Shown here: piece after piece, positions 23,132 through 25,432 of the stretch
Position numbering within the stretch: the first letter of the stretch is position 1
Layout: each line of letters starts with the position of its first letter
NCBI GenBank assembly: GCA_023414985.1
Contig: JAEZLY010000025.1
Coordinates: forward strand, 1 to 25,432
Source of the DNA: Bacillota bacterium
Lineage (GTDB): Bacteria > Bacillota > Clostridia > Lachnospirales > Lachnospiraceae
Length of the DNA stretch: 25,432 nt
Direction: 5' to 3'
The notes under the pieces: generated by a model
The model's input: only the letters and a program-made list of their open reading frames with translations
Databases searched by the model: none
Told to the model about the DNA's origin: nothing
Translations under genes and position numbers: made by a program

Positions 23132-23959
23132 TTACTTGTTATCAGTACAGGTAGCATGTTCCCCAAAATACTTAATTGCCTTAGCTATAAATTGACAGGC
23201 ATCCTTCCCATATTCTTTTTCATTTATCAATGCAATATCACCATCAGTAAAGGAATTCCCTATATGATCTGCAAATTTTTGCGGGGTAAATACATCCAAA
23301 TACTCGCTAAATATGTACTTACAAGAGTAGTCATAAAGTACTTTCACAATGGTTTGTACCTCAGGATGGAAAACTTCAAGATTTTTGCGTTTCGCTAACT
23401 CATTATGTAGATCATTCATCGTTAGTAACGTATCTATTTCTAAACCACCCATTGATTCCATCAAATGATTGAGATCTTCTTCAGTCCACTCAACCTCAGG
23501 TCTTTTGAGAAATTTCTCCGTCATCTGCTGCAGCATTCCAATTTGTGGGTCAGAATTTACATTCCATGTTTCATGCACATACTGAATAAATTCTTCAAAC
23601 TTCATACTACCCATTTTCAAAGGTGTTGGTATTCTGCCCATTACTTTTATTGCCCTTGCATAACCAATCAACTGCTCTAATCTATCCTTCTTCTCATTTA
23701 GCACCTTTATTTTTTCTTCCAATGATTCATAAAAGTCAAAATCCTGACTATTATCTATATCGATTATTTCCCTTATAGAATAGCCTAGTTCTACTAACAT
23801 TTTGATACCCCAAATACGCTCCAAATCCTCGTCACTATACTCTCTATAATTATTATTTGGATTTTTAACAGGATCTATCAATTTCTTATCTTCATATACC
23901 AGTAATGCCTTTCTTGTTATTCCCATGTTATTCTTAACCCAATCAACACTGTAACCCAA
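23132..23959 (-). CDS. MerR-family transcriptional regulator
   Basis: 275 residues starting at a TTG with AGGAGG seven bases upstream. The N-terminal 70 are a MerR winged helix (YSVDWVKNNMGITRKALLVY; NNNYREYSDEDLERIWGIKM), and a long coiled segment follows (ESLEEKIKVLNEKKDRLEQL, about 78-97). The C-terminal 150 residues form a mostly helical domain I cannot assign. It lacks the clustered cysteines of metal sensors, so an organic ligand is more likely. It heads a possible operon with two small proteins inside the accessory island. A TTGACC box with a long spacer lies just upstream. Confidence 0.85.
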   Translation of the reverse strand: MGYSVDWVKNNMGITRKALLVYEDKKLIDPVKNPNNNYREYSDEDLERIWGIKMLVELGYSIREIIDIDNSQDFDFYESLEEKIKVLNEKKDRLEQLIGYARAIKVMGRIPTPLKMGSMKFEEFIQYVHETWNVNSDPQIGMLQQMTEKFLKRPEVEWTEEDLNHLMESMGGLEIDTLLTMNDLHNELAKRKNLEVFHPEVQTIVKVLYDYSCKYIFSEYLDVFTPQKFADHIGNSFTDGDIALINEKEYGKDACQFIAKAIKYFGEHATCTDNK

Positions 23960-23981
23960 CTTCTCGCCTCCTTTTATCTAC

Positions 23982-24012
23982 AGCTTACAACTTATACCCG
24001 GGGTCAGGTCAA
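23982..24012 (-). promoter_or_regulatory. MerR-type long-spacer promoter candidate
   Basis: On the minus strand TTGACC (24012-24007) and TAAGCT (23987-23982) are 19 bp apart. A 19-bp spacer is typical of promoters that MerR proteins twist into activity. The -10 matches only three of six consensus bases, and dyad symmetry in the spacer is weak. Confidence 0.35.
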
Positions 24013-24118
24013 GTACTTTTTTAATTTTGCTAAAATTCTTTTTCTTCTACTCAAAGCCTCTTTTAATACATAATATAATCACTCGGTTTTTCATGTGGAG
24101 TTCTTCATCAAGAACAAC

Positions 24119-24284
24119 TTAATCTACTGTAATTTCAATCCTACCTTTAAATGTAAAAAATAATTTCTTCTTATTAAATATATGACATTTCTACAGTTCC
24201 ACCCCAAATCCCCTCATCGAAAGTTTCTACTATTCCATTCTTATTCTTTATTGTCTTGATGAAGTTTGCGATAATTTCACTCAT
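24119..24284 (-). pseudogene. Remnant of a serine recombinase C-terminus (different family member)
   Basis: The minus strand reads MSEIIANFIKTIKNKNGIVE then TFDEGIWGGTVEMSYI and two stops. In another frame KLFFTFKGRIEITVD follows, then a stop. The order F-I-x-T-I, F-D-E-x-x-W, FTFKxxxEI is the end of a second type of large serine recombinase. A frameshift separates the halves and the enzyme's body is missing. It is distinct from the remnants ending in KVKK. Confidence 0.6.
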
Positions 24285-24306
24285 TGTTTTACATACAAAA
24301 AAATAA

Positions 24307-24338
24307 GGCTATAGCCAGAATATTATCCAGCTACAGCC
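24307..24338 (-). terminator. Rho-independent terminator after recombinase remnant
   Basis: GGCTGTAGC and GCTATAGCC form a 9-bp stem with one G-U pair and a 14-base loop on the minus strand, followed by TTATTTTTTT. It is placed 20 bases after the stop of the copy-2 recombinase remnant. Confidence 0.8.
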
Positions 24339-24357
24339 CTGCCTTAGTAATCAATCC

Positions 24358-24952
24358 TTATTTCTTCACCTTCCCCAACACCGCCACAAATTCCAATCCA
24401 TCCTCAAATACAACACTACATGCTTGGCATACTTGACCAGAACCTATTCCACCAGTGTCTTGAAGAGTTCATCATCAAACTCCTGCGTCGGCTCTGTACT
24501 CCCACCAATGGTTTGCTTGATATAATCCAGCTTGTCATGCATTTATACTGATTGAGATTTACTTCTCGTAAGCTTTCCTTCTTCTCCGATATCCATCCAG
24601 CTCTGCCCGAATCCTCTGGTATTCTTAATTATAAAAGGTATCTTCAATCTGATGCCTTATTTTAAGCTGAATCAGTTCGCTCAAGTCATTCTCATAAGTA
24701 TTGATATCTGCTGTCAGCTTATCAATATCGGTTGTCACAGAATTCTTCCCGATGACCTTCTCCACATTATTATTAAACCTTCGAAAAAAAAGCCCTTATT
24801 CCTGACCATGTCATTGTATTTCGGATAAAGGCTTCTTTCAATTCCACATCTTTTACTGCTTTACTCGGACAGCGGTTTCCATCGTGATCAATATAGCTCT
24901 TGCATTGCCATACGATACTTTTGTAAAGTGTTCCACTATTCCAACGACGTCT
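24358..24952 (-). pseudogene. Decayed large serine recombinase, C-terminal half (copy 2)
   Basis: The minus strand contains, in changing frames, RRRWNSGTLYKSIVWQCKSY with a later NRCPSKAVKDVELKEAFIR, a zinc-ribbon-like segment of serine recombinases. A coiled stretch follows (VTTDIDKLTADINTYENDL), then MHDKLDYIKQTIGG, FDDELFKTLVE and, after an in-frame TAG, VLVKYAKHV and a shifted ending GLEFVAVLGKVKK. At least two frameshifts and one or more stops are visible. The catalytic serine domain is missing, so the gene is dead. Its last codons match the remnant at 22261-22350, so two related elements once inserted here. Confidence 0.7.
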
Positions 24953-25069
24953 CTTCTAACTACAATAAAAGCCTATTAATTTCCACACCAATCTGATTCT
25001 TGTATTTTTTTCCATTCTATACCACCGTTTTCACTAATCAAACATAAAGTACAAATTTCTATAGTAAAA

Positions 25070-25089
25070 CGCACCCATCTCTGAGTGCG
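25070..25089 (-). terminator. Terminator-like hairpin (minus strand)
   Basis: CGCACTC and GGGTGCG form a 7-bp stem, including one G-U pair, with a 6-base loop, followed by TTTTACTAT on the minus strand. It may end transcripts of the gene entering from the right or of a lost gene. Confidence 0.55.
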
Positions 25090-25152
25090 CCCATCCATTA
25101 ATTAATCACTTAATTATTCACTTCTTATTTCACTTTATATAGCAGACACCAA

Positions 25153-25179
25153 GTCTCCACGTGGATCGAGTTGGTGGCA
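25153..25179. repeat. Right copy of the 26/27-bp repeat flanking the accessory island
   Basis: Shares its first 12 bases, GTCTCCACGTGG, exactly with the copy at 19914, and 23 of 27 columns overall, in direct orientation 5.2 kb away. It contains the 10-bp palindrome TCCACGTGGA. It lies between the island's last terminator and the transposon-end-like repeats. Confidence 0.6.
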
Positions 25180-25215
25180 TTGATGTCTAGGGGTGAATTT
25201 TGAACCATACGTATG

Positions 25216-25283
25216 AGGGAACATATCAATAGGTTTTTGGCTGCTTTTCGGAAAAACGACGTTTAAGGGATCATGTCAATATG
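25216..25283. repeat. Paired subterminal repeats, possible insertion-sequence end (IS21-like?)
   Basis: Two copies of an 18-bp unit, AGGGAACATATCAATAGG (25216-25233) and AGGGATCATGTCAATATG (25266-25283), differ at four positions and are 50 bp apart. Multiple related repeats near an end are known for IS21-family elements, and the nearby TGAATTTTGAACCATA resembles such ends in my memory. No transposase is in the window, so this is at most a solo end. Confidence 0.35.
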
Positions 25284-25336
25284 AGCATTCATTTTCCCAT
25301 GCTGAGATTGCAAGTGTGGGATTAACAAACGGAATA

Positions 25337-25432
25337 CTATAATCCTTGAAGCCAATTTTCACAAAGTTTTGGCCAGATTGCTACCGTAGGTTCATCCTCA
25401 CCTAATCCTAAACCATGGGGACCTTTAGAGAA
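25337..25432 (-). CDS. C-terminal end of an alpha/beta hydrolase (esterase-like), partial
   Basis: The last 32 codons of a gene entering from beyond the window are open to a TAG at 25337. They read GPHGLGLGEDEPTVAIWPKL then CENWLQGL. The G-P-H-G-L-x-L motif followed by V-x-x-W-x-x-L-x-x-W-L is the usual end of dienelactone-hydrolase/acetylesterase-type enzymes, in which the His of HG is catalytic. The 5' part cannot be seen. It marks the start of normal chromosome on the right side of the island. Confidence 0.6.
   Translation of the reverse strand, partial: FSKGPHGLGLGEDEPTVAIWPKLCENWLQGL

Larger units (their letters stand above)
23960..24357. other. 398-bp gap without an intact gene
   Basis: Holds the MerR promoter candidate (23982-24012), a recombinase remnant (24119-24284) and a terminator (24307-24338). 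Nothing else is recognised. Confidence 0.65.
24953..25336. other. 384-bp gap at the right edge of the island
   Basis: Holds a terminator (25070-25089), the right flanking repeat (25153-25179) and transposon-end-like repeats (25216-25283). I see no gene. Confidence 0.6.

Noticed and set aside
19914..25179. Degenerate CRISPR repeats (GTCTCCAC...GTGGRTYGAG resembles a shortened type I-C repeat)
   Set aside because: Only two good copies 5.2 kb apart and one poor copy 62 bp from the first; no regular array and no cas genes.
1..25432. tRNA, rRNA or known riboswitch
   Set aside because: No cloverleaf, rRNA-like stretch or recognisable riboswitch core was found by eye; a covariance-model search would be the decisive test.

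Overview
The window looks like chromosome from a low-to-moderate GC Gram-positive anaerobe, most likely a Lachnospiraceae-type Clostridium. The grounds are strong AGGAGG-type ribosome sites, YesN/LytS-type two-component genes beside sugar-binding lipoproteins, VanR/VanS/VanZ-type genes, and recombinase remnants of the kind common in that family. This is inferred from gene content only. Almost every gene lies on the minus strand; the one clear exception is the VOC-family gene at 7197-7625.

Region 1 (61-5413) is a sugar-sensing and uptake locus. A YesN-type response regulator, a LytS/YesM-type histidine kinase and a YtfQ-like sugar-binding lipoprotein are translationally linked. A second, separately led binding lipoprotein follows, probably the transport subunit of an ABC importer that continues beyond base 1.

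Region 2 (5554-7625) holds a GNAT acetyltransferase and a WYL-domain regulator, divergent from a small VOC-family protein. A textbook promoter with an overlapping inverted repeat lies between them. Region 3 (7736-10765) is a MarR-led operon: MarR, TudS-related protein, alpha/beta hydrolase, methyltransferase. Two copies of the same 15-bp palindrome mark the likely MarR sites. Region 4 (10815-14497) is a VanR/VanS-like two-component pair with a D,D-carboxypeptidase and a VanZ-like membrane protein. No D-Ala-D-Lac or D-Ala-D-Ser ligase is present, so this looks like envelope regulation and not a glycopeptide-resistance cluster. Matching three-repeat operators lie in front of the regulator and the carboxypeptidase, and the carboxypeptidase ribosome site can fold into a long hairpin.

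Region 5 (14528-19702) holds metabolic and housekeeping genes: LigB/DODA-type dioxygenase, two-CCG Fe-S protein, MFS permease, uracil-DNA glycosylase family protein, a small membrane protein, a DJ-1/PfpI protein and a second GNAT.

Region 6 (about 19780-25300) is an AT-rich, gene-poor accessory island. It carries a DUF262-DUF1524 (GmrSD-like) protein, a MerR regulator with two small unknown proteins, at least three decayed serine-recombinase 3' ends, several minus-strand terminators and transposon-end-like repeats. Related 26/27-bp sequences lie near both sides of it. The window closes with the last 32 codons of an alpha/beta-hydrolase gene entering from the right.
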